DNA of 64,000 nucleotides from Bradyrhizobium sp. WSM3983 (GCF_000473045.1 NZ_KI421490.1:109351-173350), one strand, 5' to 3'; shown: positions 42,318-51,494, counted from the first letter of the stretch. Translations and numbers: made by a program. The notes: generated from the letters alone by a model not told the origin.

Positions 42318-42543
42318 GGTCGATCTCCAACGCCCCATTTGCGGGATTATGAGGGATCGACCGGGGTGGCGGGCAAGACGCTCACGGAAATAGCGATGCC
42401 CTTCTCTGAAGGCCGCGCATCGCAGGCGCAAATTCTCTTCACCCCCCGGTTCCGAGAATCTTATTCGTTAAATTCCGAGCCAGCTGGAACCTGCCGGATG
42501 ACGCTGGGATGACAGCGCGTCAGGCCGTCCAACTCAAATCGCG

Positions 42544-42565
42544 AAAACAACCCCATGCACAGTAG
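42544..42565. repeat. dispersed 22-bp repeat, copy 2
   Basis: Identical to 383-404. It lies in the 305-base gap 42318-42622, which otherwise shows only the hairpin at 42574-42599. Confidence 0.7.
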
Positions 42566-42573
42566 AACGCGAC

Positions 42574-42599
42574 CGCCGGCGCCCCGCGCGGCGCCGGCG
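42574..42599 (-). terminator. hairpin ending the nitrite assimilation operon
   Basis: CGCCGGCGCC (42574-42583) and GGCGCCGGCG (42590-42599) form a perfect 10-bp stem 24 bases beyond the reductase stop. No U run follows on the minus strand, so it may be a stabiliser or a Rho-assisted terminator. Confidence 0.5.
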
Positions 42600-42622
42600 A
42601 TTCATGGAGCTCTCGCTGAGCC

Positions 42623-44236
42623 TTAGTAGACGTCAGCCTGGAAGCGGCCCTTCTTCTTGAGATCAGCGACAAAACTGACAGCCTCGTCGGTGGAGCGGGC
42701 ACCGAACTGGGCGACGATGTCGACCAGCGCCCGCTCGACGTCCTTGGCCATGCGCTTGGCATCGCCGCAGACGTAGAGATGGGCGCCCTCGGCAAGCCAC
42801 GTCCAGACCTCGCGGCCGAGCTCGCGCATACGATCCTGCACGTAAAACTTCTTCTCGCCGTCGCGCGACCAGGCCAGCGACAGCCGCGTCAGAAGGCCTG
42901 AGGTCTTCATCGCGTTGAGCTCGTCGCGATAGAAGAAATCGCAATCGCTGCGCTGATGGCCGAAGAACAGCCAGTTCTTGCCTTGCGCGCCGGTCGCCTT
43001 GCGGTCGAGCAGGAAGGCGCGGAACGGCGCAATGCCGGTGCCGGGACCGATCATGATGACCGGAATCTTCGGATCCTCCGGCAGGCCGAAACCGTGCGCC
43101 TTCTGCACATAGACCTTGAGCTTGTCGCCCTCGTTGATGCGCTCGCCGAGGAAGGTCGAGGCGACGCCGAGACGCTTGCGCTTGCCGACGACGTAGCGCA
43201 CGGAATCGACCGTGAGCGAGAGCTTGCCGGGTGTCGCATTGTGCGACGACGAGATCGAGTAGAGCCGCGGCTGGAGCGGCTCCAGCGCCTCGACGAAGGC
43301 TTCGGGATGCGGCCGTGTGCCCGAAAATTTCTGCAGCGCGGCCATCACGTCGAGCGCTGCGGCATCGCCATCGGGATCCTCGCCTTGCGCCAGCGCTCGC
43401 GCCTTCTCGCGCTGCGCGCCGCCGGTAATGAAGGAGAGCAGCTCGAACAGCTTGTCGGGCGCCGGTGACAGCGAGACGTCCTCGACCAGCGACTCGCGCA
43501 GCGTCTTGTTGTTGATTTTGGTGGTGTGAGAGGCGCCGAGCAGCGCGATGATCTGGTCGACGAGGCCGAGATCGTTGCGCGCGAACACGCCAAAGGAGTC
43601 GCCGACGACATAGTCGAGCTTGCTGTCGGACAGATCGAACTCGACGTGATAGGTCTCCTTCTCGGAAGCCCCCTTGTTGAGCAGGCGCCGCGACAGGAAG
43701 GTGGCTTCAACCGGTTTTTCGCGGGCGCGGCCGAGTTCGGCCTTCACCTCTGGCGCCGCCGGTACGCTTACGGCCGGAGCCGCCCCTGCCGCAGGCTTCG
43801 CAGCCGGCGCCTTGTCGATCTCCTCGAAGAGCTGCTTGAGCATCCGCGCCGTCTCCTTGCCGCCGGGGGCGCAGAGGTTGAGGCGGGCTTCGCTCTTGTT
43901 GGCGATCGAGTCCGAATAGTCGGCGCAATTGTAGCCGCACTGGCCGCAATCCTGCTGCGCCATCGCCGCCATCATGCGGCGTCGGAGCGGACGTCCCTCG
44001 GCAAGCTTCATGCGGTCGGCAATCACCATCGCCGGATCGTGCCAGGGTGCCTCCCCGTCATCGCCGTCGCCCTGCGGCGCCAGCATGGCGCCGTTCTCGA
44101 TCGGCGACAGCGCCGTCGAGCCGTCGAGGCCGAGCATGCCGACGAGAAACCCGTTCAGCCACAGCCGCTGGCCTTCGCTGAACGGGGCATTGGCCGGGAT
44201 GATCTCGATCTTGGGAGGCATGGACATCTGGGTCAT
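42623..44236 (-). CDS. FAD/NADPH reductase with N-terminal Fe-S domain (sulfite-reductase alpha-like)
   Basis: 537 residues. No flavodoxin domain; instead a 4Fe-4S domain of the PF04060 type with Cys97, Cys100, Cys104 and Cys122 (CGQCGYNCADYSDSI and LCAPGG). Then an Ala/Pro linker and a CysJ-like reductase half: FAD motif PRLYSISSSHN, NADPH region IGPGTGIAPFRAF and WLFFGHQRSDCDFFYRDEL, and KKFYVQDRM near the end. It overlaps nirA by 4 bases, so it probably passes NADPH electrons through FAD and the cluster to the NirA siroheme centre. It is usually labelled a sulfite reductase alpha subunit; context favours nitrite. Confidence 0.88.
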   Translation of the reverse strand: MTQMSMPPKIEIIPANAPFSEGQRLWLNGFLVGMLGLDGSTALSPIENGAMLAPQGDGDDGEAPWHDPAMVIADRMKLAEGRPLRRRMMAAMAQQDCGQCGYNCADYSDSIANKSEARLNLCAPGGKETARMLKQLFEEIDKAPAAKPAAGAAPAVSVPAAPEVKAELGRAREKPVEATFLSRRLLNKGASEKETYHVEFDLSDSKLDYVVGDSFGVFARNDLGLVDQIIALLGASHTTKINNKTLRESLVEDVSLSPAPDKLFELLSFITGGAQREKARALAQGEDPDGDAAALDVMAALQKFSGTRPHPEAFVEALEPLQPRLYSISSSHNATPGKLSLTVDSVRYVVGKRKRLGVASTFLGERINEGDKLKVYVQKAHGFGLPEDPKIPVIMIGPGTGIAPFRAFLLDRKATGAQGKNWLFFGHQRSDCDFFYRDELNAMKTSGLLTRLSLAWSRDGEKKFYVQDRMRELGREVWTWLAEGAHLYVCGDAKRMAKDVERALVDIVAQFGARSTDEAVSFVADLKKKGRFQADVY

Positions 44237-46029
44237 GCTGTGACTTCCGGTTCGGCGAGTTTGCGCAGGGCTTCCCCGTGATGGCGACGGGAGAAGGTCA
44301 GGAATGGCTCTTCGGGCGAGGCGCGGTTGGCGAGATAGGCCTTCAAAAGCCCCTCGACGGTCTTCGGCACATCCTCGGCCTTCACATCGTGGAACACCTC
44401 CTGCCCGATCTCGGCATCGGGACCGAAGCCGCCCCCGGTAAAGAGGTGATAGCCCTCGACCTGGTCATCCTCCGTCGCACCCGGCACCTTGGCCGCGATC
44501 AGGCCGATGTCGGAGATGTAATGCTGCGCGCAGGAGTGATGGCAGCCGGTCAGATGGATGTTGAGCGGCGTATCGAGATTGACGCGCTCGTCGCACCAGT
44601 CGCCGATCGCGGCGGCATGGCGCTTGGTGTCGGAGGCCGCGAACTTGCAGCCGGCATTGCCGGTGCAGGCGATCAGGCCGGCGCGGACGTTCGAGACTTC
44701 AGTGGCGAGGCCGAGCTTCTCGATCGCCGCGGTGACGAGCGCGACGCTCTCGTTACGCACGCCGGAGATCAAGAGGTTCTGCCAAACCGTCAGACGGATA
44801 TCGCCGTCGCCGAGATCCTGCGCGATCTTCGCGATGCCCCGCATCTGCTCGCAAGTGAGCTTTCCGACCGGCAGCGCCACGCCGACCCAGTTGAGCCCGG
44901 CCTGCTTCTGCCTGTGCACGCCGATATGGGCCATGCGATCGGACACGGGGCGCGGCAGAAGCGCCTCGGCCGGCACGCGTGCGAACGGCTTCTTGAGCCG
45001 CTCCTCGACCAGCTTGAGGAAGCCGTCGTGCCCCATATTGTCGAGCACGTATTTCAGCCGCGCCTTGTTGCGGTTGGTGCGATCGCCGTGCTCGATGAAG
45101 ACGCGCACAATGGCATCGGCAACCGCGGTCGCGTCCTCGGGGCGAACGACGATACCGGAGTATTTTGCAAAATCCTTGTGGCCGGTGATGCCGCCGAGGC
45201 CGAGCTTGAACCAGACACCGGGCTCGACGCCATGGCCGTCCCTCACCTCGACCGCGGTGAAGGCGATGTCGTTGGTCTCCTCCAGCGCGGCGATCTTGCC
45301 GGCGCCGTCGAAGGCAACGTTGAACTTGCGCGGCAGGCCGAACAGCGAGCGGTCGTTGAGGATGTGGTAGTGCCACTCGCGCGCATATGGGCGCGTGTCG
45401 AGCAGCTCCTGCGGATCGATGCCGGCCGTCGGCGTGCCCGTGACGTTGCGGATGTTGTCGGCACCTGCGCCGCGCGAGCACAGGCCGATGTCCTGGACGC
45501 CCTCGATCAGCGCGACCGCGTTCTTCGGTTCGATCTCGCGGATCTGGAAGTTGGCGCGCGTGGTGACGTGGGTGTAGCCGCCGCCACAGCTTTCGGCGAT
45601 GTCGGCCAAGCCCGACATCTGCCAGTGCTTCAGGATGCCGTTGGGGATGCGCAGGCGGGCCATGTAGGAGGTCTGCGCCGGCGCCACCCAGAAGATGCCG
45701 TAATAGCGCCAGCGGAAATTGTCCGCCGGCGTCGGATTGGCGTTGTTGCGCGCCTGGTCCTTCAACCGATCATAGGCATCGAACGGATGCATCTCGCGCT
45801 TGAACTTCTCCTGGTCGGCGAGCTTCTTGCCCGCCGCCGTGAGCTTGTCCTGCGCCTTGATCGCTGCGGCATCCGGCCCCGTCGGCTCGGATGGAGCATT
45901 GGCCGCAGGCGCGCCGCCGGCTGCAAAGGCGCGCCCGACACGTCCGACCTGCATGCCGGACATGAAACCTTCGAGATAGCGCTTCTGCTCGTCGGAGAAA
46001 TCGGCCGTGGGTGCTGCATCGAGTTTCAT
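44233..46029 (-). CDS. nirA: siroheme nitrite/sulfite reductase, ferredoxin-nitrite reductase type
   Basis: 598 residues. It reduces nitrite to ammonium by six electrons. The siroheme/4Fe-4S cysteines are Cys455 and Cys461 (ACTGNAGCKF) and Cys496 and Cys500 (TGCHHSCAQHYISD). Two ferredoxin-like half repeats are visible (YMARLRIPNGILKHWQM; IGVHRQKQAGLNWVGVALP). The N-terminal 80 residues are extra relative to plant-type enzymes. It lies 13 bases after the formate/nitrite transporter gene and overlaps the reductase gene. NasST upstream supports assimilatory nitrite rather than sulfite as substrate. Confidence 0.92.
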   Translation of the reverse strand: MKLDAAPTADFSDEQKRYLEGFMSGMQVGRVGRAFAAGGAPAANAPSEPTGPDAAAIKAQDKLTAAGKKLADQEKFKREMHPFDAYDRLKDQARNNANPTPADNFRWRYYGIFWVAPAQTSYMARLRIPNGILKHWQMSGLADIAESCGGGYTHVTTRANFQIREIEPKNAVALIEGVQDIGLCSRGAGADNIRNVTGTPTAGIDPQELLDTRPYAREWHYHILNDRSLFGLPRKFNVAFDGAGKIAALEETNDIAFTAVEVRDGHGVEPGVWFKLGLGGITGHKDFAKYSGIVVRPEDATAVADAIVRVFIEHGDRTNRNKARLKYVLDNMGHDGFLKLVEERLKKPFARVPAEALLPRPVSDRMAHIGVHRQKQAGLNWVGVALPVGKLTCEQMRGIAKIAQDLGDGDIRLTVWQNLLISGVRNESVALVTAAIEKLGLATEVSNVRAGLIACTGNAGCKFAASDTKRHAAAIGDWCDERVNLDTPLNIHLTGCHHSCAQHYISDIGLIAAKVPGATEDDQVEGYHLFTGGGFGPDAEIGQEVFHDVKAEDVPKTVEGLLKAYLANRASPEEPFLTFSRRHHGEALRKLAEPEVTA

Positions 46030-46042
46030 GGGCGGAATGGAC

Positions 46043-46873
46043 CTACTCTGCTGCCTGGATCGCGACCTGCGCCATTTCGGCCGCCGGCTTTGCGGGCTTG
46101 TACGTCACGTAGAGCGCGAGGCCGGTGAAGACGAAGCCACCGACGAGATTGCCGAGCGTCACGGGGATCTGATTCCACAGCCACCAGTCGGAGACGCTGA
46201 CCTTGGCGCCGAGCATCATGCCGGTCGGGATCACGAACATATTGACGACGGCATGCTCGTAACCGAGCGCGAAGAACAGGAAGATCGGCAGCCAGGTCGC
46301 CGCGATCTTGCCGACCGTGGAGGTCGAGGTCATCGCCATCACGACGCCGAGGCAGACCAGCCAGTTGCAGAGGACCGCCTTGACGAAGACGGAGACCATG
46401 CCGGCGGTGCCGATCGCGGCGTTGCCGATTGTCTTTGCCTCGGCAACCGCGACGATGCGCGCGGCGACGCCGGTAACTTCGAGCTTGCCCATGTTGGTGA
46501 GCGAGATCGCGATCAGGGCGCCGACGGCGAGGCTGCCGAGCAGGTTGGCGACGAAGACCCAGGACCAGTTGGCGATGACCGCATTCCAGCTCGCCTTGCC
46601 TTCGAGGCGGGCAAGCGGAACGATGGCGAAGCTGCCAGTAACGAGCTCGAGGCCCAGCAGAACGATCATCACGAGGCTGACGGGAAAGATCAGCGCGCCG
46701 ACGAGAGGCTGGCCCGTCGTGATCGCCCCGCTGAAGGCGAGCGTGGTGGCGGCGCCGAGCAGTGCGCCGGAGATCGCGCCGCGGATCAGAATGTCGCGGG
46801 GGGCAAGCGCCAGCTTCTTCAGGCTGGCATCGACCATCGAGGCCACAACGTCGGAGGGTTTCGCGTAATCCAT
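46043..46873 (-). CDS. formate/nitrite transporter family protein
   Basis: 276 residues with about six membrane helices. FNT signatures: FSGAITTGQPLVGALIFPVS, LELVTGSFAIVPLARLEGK, NWLVCLGVVMAM and FVIPTGMMLGAKVSVSDWW. It is expected to carry nitrite (or formate) across the inner membrane. First gene of the operon ahead of nirA; it is preceded by a long structured leader (46874-47060) likely read by NasT. Confidence 0.92.
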   Translation of the reverse strand: MDYAKPSDVVASMVDASLKKLALAPRDILIRGAISGALLGAATTLAFSGAITTGQPLVGALIFPVSLVMIVLLGLELVTGSFAIVPLARLEGKASWNAVIANWSWVFVANLLGSLAVGALIAISLTNMGKLEVTGVAARIVAVAEAKTIGNAAIGTAGMVSVFVKAVLCNWLVCLGVVMAMTSTSTVGKIAATWLPIFLFFALGYEHAVVNMFVIPTGMMLGAKVSVSDWWLWNQIPVTLGNLVGGFVFTGLALYVTYKPAKPAAEMAQVAIQAAE

Positions 46874-47060
46874 ATCGTAGCTCCAGCTTGCCGCACGAAA
46901 GGCGGCGTCAACGGGTTGAACGGACGTTGATCGCTGGGAGCCGGTTGGAGGCGCATAAGCGCCCAGCCGGAACCCGGAACGATCCGATCAGCTTCGTTGC
47001 TGCGGAAATCCACCATGGACTTGGAGCCGCCGGCGCCCACGCCAGGCGGCTTGGGCTCAT
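46874..47060 (-). promoter_or_regulatory. structured leader of the transporter-nirA operon
   Basis: About 190 bases between the sigma54-like element and the start codon. On the minus strand, hairpin 1 (47051-47025) has an 11-bp stem AGCCGCC-t-GGCG / CGCC-GGCGGCT with loop TGGG; hairpin 2 (about 46970-46941) is GGGCGC-TTAT-GCGCCT inside a longer imperfect stem; hairpin 3 GCCGC/GCGGC lies near 46885-46905, just upstream of the ribosome site. NasT-type ANTAR proteins act on paired leader hairpins; I could not find the classical hexaloop with A1 and G4, so the target is inferred. Confidence 0.5.
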
Positions 47061-47063
47061 CTA

Positions 47064-47080
47064 TTCAAGGAGTGTGCCAA
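47064..47080 (-). promoter_or_regulatory. sigma54-like promoter element
   Basis: On the minus strand TTGGCAC-ACTCC-TTGAA. The -24 half TGGCAC and the 5-base spacing fit RpoN promoters; the -12 half has TTGA instead of TTGC, a mismatch at a normally fixed base. Transcription would start near 47052, giving a leader of about 180 bases. Confidence 0.45.
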
Positions 47081-47223
47081 CGCAGCATAGACTGCAAAGC
47101 CGCATGAAATCAGTGATTTAGATTTGTGTGCAATGCATGAAGTGGATTGAGGTTCATGCTACTTCGGGCAGCAATAGCCCAAAAATTAAGCTTCGAATCG
47201 CTCTGATTAAGATTTGAGCAGGA

Positions 47224-48387
47224 CTACGGAGCCCGCCGGCCGACTTCAAATGAGGCCAAGTAGCCGCCGAGATCAGCGACATCGAAACGCGGTCCGGCAA
47301 AGGCGCCGAATGGGGTGCTGGCCTGACCGCCCCCGCTCCGCCCTAAAGCGGCGTCGTACAGGTCCGGCCGGAATACGGCCATGGCCGTCTTGAGCGCGTC
47401 GGGGCTCAGCGCCGTCTGCCCCCAGCGCACCATCTGCGCATAGAGCCAGGCGGCCTGGACCGGGTCCGGGCGCCCTGCGCCTTCGCGTCCGACCAGCAGA
47501 TAGCGTTCGCTCTCGCGCACCGCGCCGTCGGGCGAGATCTTCAGGCGCCCGATAAGCGAACGCTGGATCACCTCAGCATCGACACCGATCCGCTCTGGCT
47601 GAGCGAGGAGCTGCGCGACCTCGGCCAGATTTGCAGGCTGCTCGATGAACTCTGCTGCCTTCACCGCCGCGCGCACCAGGCTAGCGACCACGTCCGGCTG
47701 CTTGTCGGCCCAGACCTTTCGAACCGCCAGCACCTTCTCTGCGGCATGCACCAGGATGTCGGAGACGAAATGCAAGATGTGGCCGATGCCGAGATCGACG
47801 GCGATCGAATTCCAGGGCGCGCCGACACAGAACCCATCGACGTGGCCGTTCTTGATGCTGTCCACCATGTAAGGCGGCGGCAGCACCACCAGGCGCACGT
47901 CCTCGTCGGGATCGACGCCGGCGGTCGCCATCCAGAACCGCAGCTGGTAATTGTGGGTCGAGAACGGGAAGGTCATGCCGAAGGTCAGCGGATCGGCCCC
48001 TTCCCTGCGCCGCCTGGCAACGACCTTGGCCAGCGCTTTCGCGGTGGCCATCGGATCGAAACGGTCGCCGTCGATCTCCTCCATCAGCGCGGCATGCAGC
48101 GCCGGCGACACCGTGATCGCATTGCCGTTGATGCCGAGGTTGAAGGGTGCTGCGATCGGTACCTTGACGTGACCGAGCCCGAGCGAGGACGCGATTGCCA
48201 CCGGCGCCAACAGATGCGCCGCGTCGAACAGGCCGATGTTCAGCTTGTCGCGAACGTTGGACCAGGACACCTCGCGCACGAGCTCGACCTCGAGCCCTTC
48301 GGCTGCGGCAAATCCCTTGTCGACGGCGATGATCAGGGCGGCGGCGTCGACCAGCGGGATGAAACCGATGCGAAGCGGAGCGGTCAT
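47224..48387 (-). CDS. nasS: NasS nitrate/nitrite sensor, NrtA/CmpA-like
   Basis: 387 residues. It resembles NrtA/CmpA binding proteins: LRIGFIPLVDAAALIIAVDK, HLLAPVAIASSLGLG, GNAITVSPALHAAL and GFCVGAPWNSIAVDLGIGHI. It has no signal peptide, so it stays in the cytoplasm, as expected for NasS, which binds nitrate/nitrite and otherwise holds NasT inactive. It overlaps nasT by 4 bases (ATGA). Confidence 0.93.
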   Translation of the reverse strand: MTAPLRIGFIPLVDAAALIIAVDKGFAAAEGLEVELVREVSWSNVRDKLNIGLFDAAHLLAPVAIASSLGLGHVKVPIAAPFNLGINGNAITVSPALHAALMEEIDGDRFDPMATAKALAKVVARRRREGADPLTFGMTFPFSTHNYQLRFWMATAGVDPDEDVRLVVLPPPYMVDSIKNGHVDGFCVGAPWNSIAVDLGIGHILHFVSDILVHAAEKVLAVRKVWADKQPDVVASLVRAAVKAAEFIEQPANLAEVAQLLAQPERIGVDAEVIQRSLIGRLKISPDGAVRESERYLLVGREGAGRPDPVQAAWLYAQMVRWGQTALSPDALKTAMAVFRPDLYDAALGRSGGGQASTPFGAFAGPRFDVADLGGYLASFEVGRRAP

Positions 48388-48974
48388 TTCAGCATCTCCG
48401 AGGCGGTGATGATCGACTGCGCGATCTCGCCGATTTTCTTCTTCTCGCGCATCGCGGTGGAGCGCAGCAGCACATAGGCCTCGTCCTCGGTGAGGCCCTT
48501 GACCTTCATCAGGATGCCCTTGGCCTTCTCGATGATCTTGCGGTCCTCGAGCTGCGACTTGGTCCGCTCCAGCTCCTCCTGGAGTTTTGCGAAAGCGTTG
48601 AAGCGCGACACGCAGAGGTCGAGGATCGGCTTGATGCGCTCCTTCTTCAGCCCGTCGACGATGTAGGCGGACACCCCTGCCTCCACGGAGGCCTGGATCG
48701 AGGATGAATCGCTCTGGTCGACGAACATCGCGATCGGCCGCTTCACGGCGCGGCTGACCTGGAACATCGCCTCCAGCACGTCGCGGCTGGGGTTCTCCAG
48801 ATCGATCAGGATGATGTCGGGGTCCACCGCATAAATACGGGCGAGCAGGCTCTGCATCTCGCGGATATGGACGATCTGCGTGAATCCGGCCTCCCGCAAC
48901 CCCTCCTCCAGGATCGCGGCCCGGATCGGGCTCTCGTCGACAATCACGATTTTAGGCGACTGTTCGGCGCTCAT
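48384..48974 (-). CDS. nasT: NasT ANTAR antiterminator
   Basis: 196 residues. A receiver-like N-terminal domain (PKIVIVDESPIRAAILEEGL, Asp in IILIDLENPS), a coiled-coil linker (FAKLQEELERTKSQL) and a C-terminal ANTAR domain (about 130-190: RKIIEKAKGILMKVKGLTED followed by EAYVLLRSTAMREKKKIGEI). ANTAR proteins bind leader RNA hairpins and prevent termination. First gene of the nasT-nasS pair; its target is probably the leader at 46874-47060. Confidence 0.95.
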   Translation of the reverse strand: MSAEQSPKIVIVDESPIRAAILEEGLREAGFTQIVHIREMQSLLARIYAVDPDIILIDLENPSRDVLEAMFQVSRAVKRPIAMFVDQSDSSSIQASVEAGVSAYIVDGLKKERIKPILDLCVSRFNAFAKLQEELERTKSQLEDRKIIEKAKGILMKVKGLTEDEAYVLLRSTAMREKKKIGEIAQSIITASEMLK

Positions 48975-49266
48975 AGCTCACTCACCACCCGGCGATTCAT
49001 CCATAGCATGCCGGACGGCCATGCAAAGGATTGTAATTATGGGCAATTGGGACTAGCTCAAGCCCGTCAATCAGGCAGATTTGGATATGGATCAGACGGC
49101 TGCACCCAAGGTCAGCTTCGTGTCGCTCGGGTGTCGCTGAGACAACGAATGTAAATTTCGGAGCCGTTAAGCCGAGATTTCGGCTTTCGGATGCGAAGCA
49201 AAACTCACGTGGTCAATCGGCGCATTACCGGTGGTAAAGCCGGAGCGAACATCGGGGCTTTTGCTC

Positions 49267-49830
49267 TCACGGAACCTTCGCGCCAATGATCATCTTGTCG
49301 AGAAGTGGCACGGTAGCCAGCACCGCCGTCTCGTTGAGGCCGGAGACCGCTAGCCGCACGACATAAGAATTGCCGTCCTTGTCGAGATCGGCGTAATGCG
49401 CGATCACCTCGATCGGCTGATCTTTCAGGGACGGATTATCGTAGCGATTGATAATGACCTTGGGGTTGACCGAGGGAAGCGTGGTGATCTTGGCATTCTC
49501 GCCGGATGTCATCGTCCAATCCCGATCGCTGGCTGCGACCCATTGAACCAATTCGGTCCGATCCTTGTTGTAGCGGCCTTCGGCATAGATGATTGCATCG
49601 GCTTTGCCGAATTTCTTCCCGTTAGGCACGAACATCGAGGCGCCGTACTTGAGACTCGCGGCCTCGTCCCTCGCCCACCCATCAGGTGCTTTCACGCGTG
49701 GCCTGAATTCCGGGCACAATCGTTCTTGCCGATCGCAGACATGGATGATCTTGTCGACTTCAGCTCGCGCCGGAAACATCGCGCCATAGAAAACGGTAAC
49801 GAAAGCCATGTCGAAGATGAAACGGCGCAT
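49267..49830 (-). CDS. secreted hypothetical protein
   Basis: 187 residues from the ATG at 49830. Signal peptide RRFIFDMAFVTVFYGAMFPARA. The mature protein has two cysteines near the start (HVCDRQERLCPEF), then MFVPNGKKFGKADAIIYAEG and a C-terminal AVLATVPLLDKMIIG. No family is recognised. The flanking gaps 48975-49266 and 49855-50084 hold nothing I recognise. Confidence 0.75.
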   Translation of the reverse strand: MRRFIFDMAFVTVFYGAMFPARAEVDKIIHVCDRQERLCPEFRPRVKAPDGWARDEAASLKYGASMFVPNGKKFGKADAIIYAEGRYNKDRTELVQWVAASDRDWTMTSGENAKITTLPSVNPKVIINRYDNPSLKDQPIEVIAHYADLDKDGNSYVVRLAVSGLNETAVLATVPLLDKMIIGAKVP

Positions 49831-50084
49831 CACAGCTAAGCTCCGTGGAATCAAGCAACAACAGAATAACCACTAAAAAGTGCAGGTTCGAGCAATTCAT
49901 CTCGAACGAGCTTCCGCGTCAGGAGCCCTCAGTCAGTCCATACCTTCTCAATTGCCGGCCGATCGCCTTATGATAGCGGGAATACTTCTTCAGCGCCGCG
50001 CACGTTAGTTATTGAATTTCGCCATCGGGTCAATTAGTTGGATCGCATATCCGAACAACTCAGATCCAGGTTCCAGGCGATTAC

Positions 50085-51404
50085 ATGGAAAGAGCGCCGC
50101 GTATATCATTCACATCACTCGGGTGTCCCAAGGCATTGGTGGATTCCGAGCGCATCATCACGCGGCTGCGCGCCGAGGGATACGAGCTCGCCCGCAAGCA
50201 TGACGGCGCCGACATCGTCATCGTCAACACGTGCGGGTTCCTCGACAGTGCCAAGCAGGAATCGCTGTCGGCGATCGGCGAGGCCATGGCCGAGAACGGC
50301 AAGGTGATCGTCACCGGCTGCATGGGCGCCGAGCCCGAGCAGATCGAGGAAGCCTATCCCGGCGTGCTCTCGATCACCGGACCGCAGCAATATGAGAGCG
50401 TGCTCGATGCCGTGCATCGCGCGCTGCCGCCGGCGCACAATCCGCATCTCGACCTGGTGCCGCCGCAGGGCATCAAGCTGACGCCGCGCCACTACGCCTA
50501 TTTGAAGATCTCCGAGGGCTGCAACAACCGCTGCACCTTCTGCATCATCCCGAAGCTGCGTGGCGATCTGGTCTCGCGTCCGGCCAATGACGTGCTGCGC
50601 GAGGCCGAGCGCCTGGTCGGCGCCGGCGTCAAGGAGCTGCTGGTGATCTCGCAAGACACCTCGGCCTATGGCTTCGATCTCAAATACGCCGAGAGCCCGT
50701 GGAAGGATCGTCAGGTCCGCGCCAGATTCCTCGACCTCGCGCGCGAGCTCGGCGAACTCGGCGCCTGGGTCCGGCTGCAATATGTCTATCCCTACCCGCA
50801 TGTCGACGAGGTCATCGCGCTGATGAACGAGGGGAAGGTGCTGCCCTATCTCGACATCCCGTTCCAGCATGCGAGCCCCGGGGTGCTGAAGGCGATGAAG
50901 CGCCCGGCCGCGCAGGACAAGACGCTGGCGCGCATCAAGCGCTGGCGCGAGGAATGCCCCGACCTCGCGCTGCGCTCGACCTTCATCGTCGGCTTCCCCG
51001 GCGAGACCGATGCCGATTTTGCCTATCTGCTCGACTGGCTCGATGAAGCCGAGATCGATCGCCTCGGCTGCTTCAAATACGAGCCGGTTGCGGGGGCCAC
51101 GTCGAATGCGCTCGAAGGTGCCGTTCCCGCTGAGGTCAAGCAGGAGCGCTACAATGCGCTGATGGCGCGGCAGCAGAAGATCTCAGCGCGCCGGCTGAAG
51201 CGCAAGGTCGGCACCCGCCAGCAGATCATCATCGACGAGGTCGGTCCGACGGTGGCCAAGGGCCGCTCCAAGGCGGATGCGCCGGAGATCGACGGCGCGG
51301 TGTATCTGACGAGCCGCCGCCCGTTGCGTGTCGGCGAGATCGTCACTGCGAAGATCGAGCGCGCCGACCAATACGATCTGCACGGCAGCGTCGCGGGATT
51401 TTGA
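50085..51404 (+). CDS. rimO: ribosomal protein S12 methylthiotransferase
   Basis: 439 residues. It adds a methylthio group to an Asp of ribosomal protein S12. The UPF0004 domain has Cys14 (SLGCPKALVDSE), Cys50 (VNTCGFLDSAK) and Cys79 (VTGCMGAEPEQ), binding one cluster; the radical SAM triad is Cys146, Cys150 and Cys153 (EGCNNRCTFCIIP). A C-terminal TRAM domain ends near VTAKIERADQYDLHG. SLGCPKxLVDSE distinguishes RimO from MiaB. A 63-base derivative of its 3' part is found at 52557-52619. Confidence 0.96.
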   Translation: MERAPRISFTSLGCPKALVDSERIITRLRAEGYELARKHDGADIVIVNTCGFLDSAKQESLSAIGEAMAENGKVIVTGCMGAEPEQIEEAYPGVLSITGPQQYESVLDAVHRALPPAHNPHLDLVPPQGIKLTPRHYAYLKISEGCNNRCTFCIIPKLRGDLVSRPANDVLREAERLVGAGVKELLVISQDTSAYGFDLKYAESPWKDRQVRARFLDLARELGELGAWVRLQYVYPYPHVDEVIALMNEGKVLPYLDIPFQHASPGVLKAMKRPAAQDKTLARIKRWREECPDLALRSTFIVGFPGETDADFAYLLDWLDEAEIDRLGCFKYEPVAGATSNALEGAVPAEVKQERYNALMARQQKISARRLKRKVGTRQQIIIDEVGPTVAKGRSKADAPEIDGAVYLTSRRPLRVGEIVTAKIERADQYDLHGSVAGF

Positions 51405-51407
51405 GGC

Positions 51408-51494
51408 TCACGACGCCGCCCGCCATTTCGGTACCCAGCGCTCCAGCCTGGATGCGCGGGCAAGATCGGCGCGCTTCGCGTCCTCCGAGTGAAG
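51408..51494 (-). pseudogene. C-terminal remnant of the 52648-53595 protein
   Basis: Minus-strand frame to a TGA at 51410-51408 encodes ADLARASRLERWVPKWRAAS, against ADLARAPRPERWVPKWLAEA at the end of the intact protein. Similarity begins about 28 residues before the stop and fades upstream. It lies 3 bases after the rimO stop, so the original junction was probably rimO convergent with that gene. Confidence 0.8.

Noticed and set aside
44233..46029. Assignment of the siroheme enzyme as sulfite reductase (CysI)
   Set aside because: The motifs fit both, but linkage to nasST and a formate/nitrite transporter favours nitrite; sulfite was kept only as an alternative.
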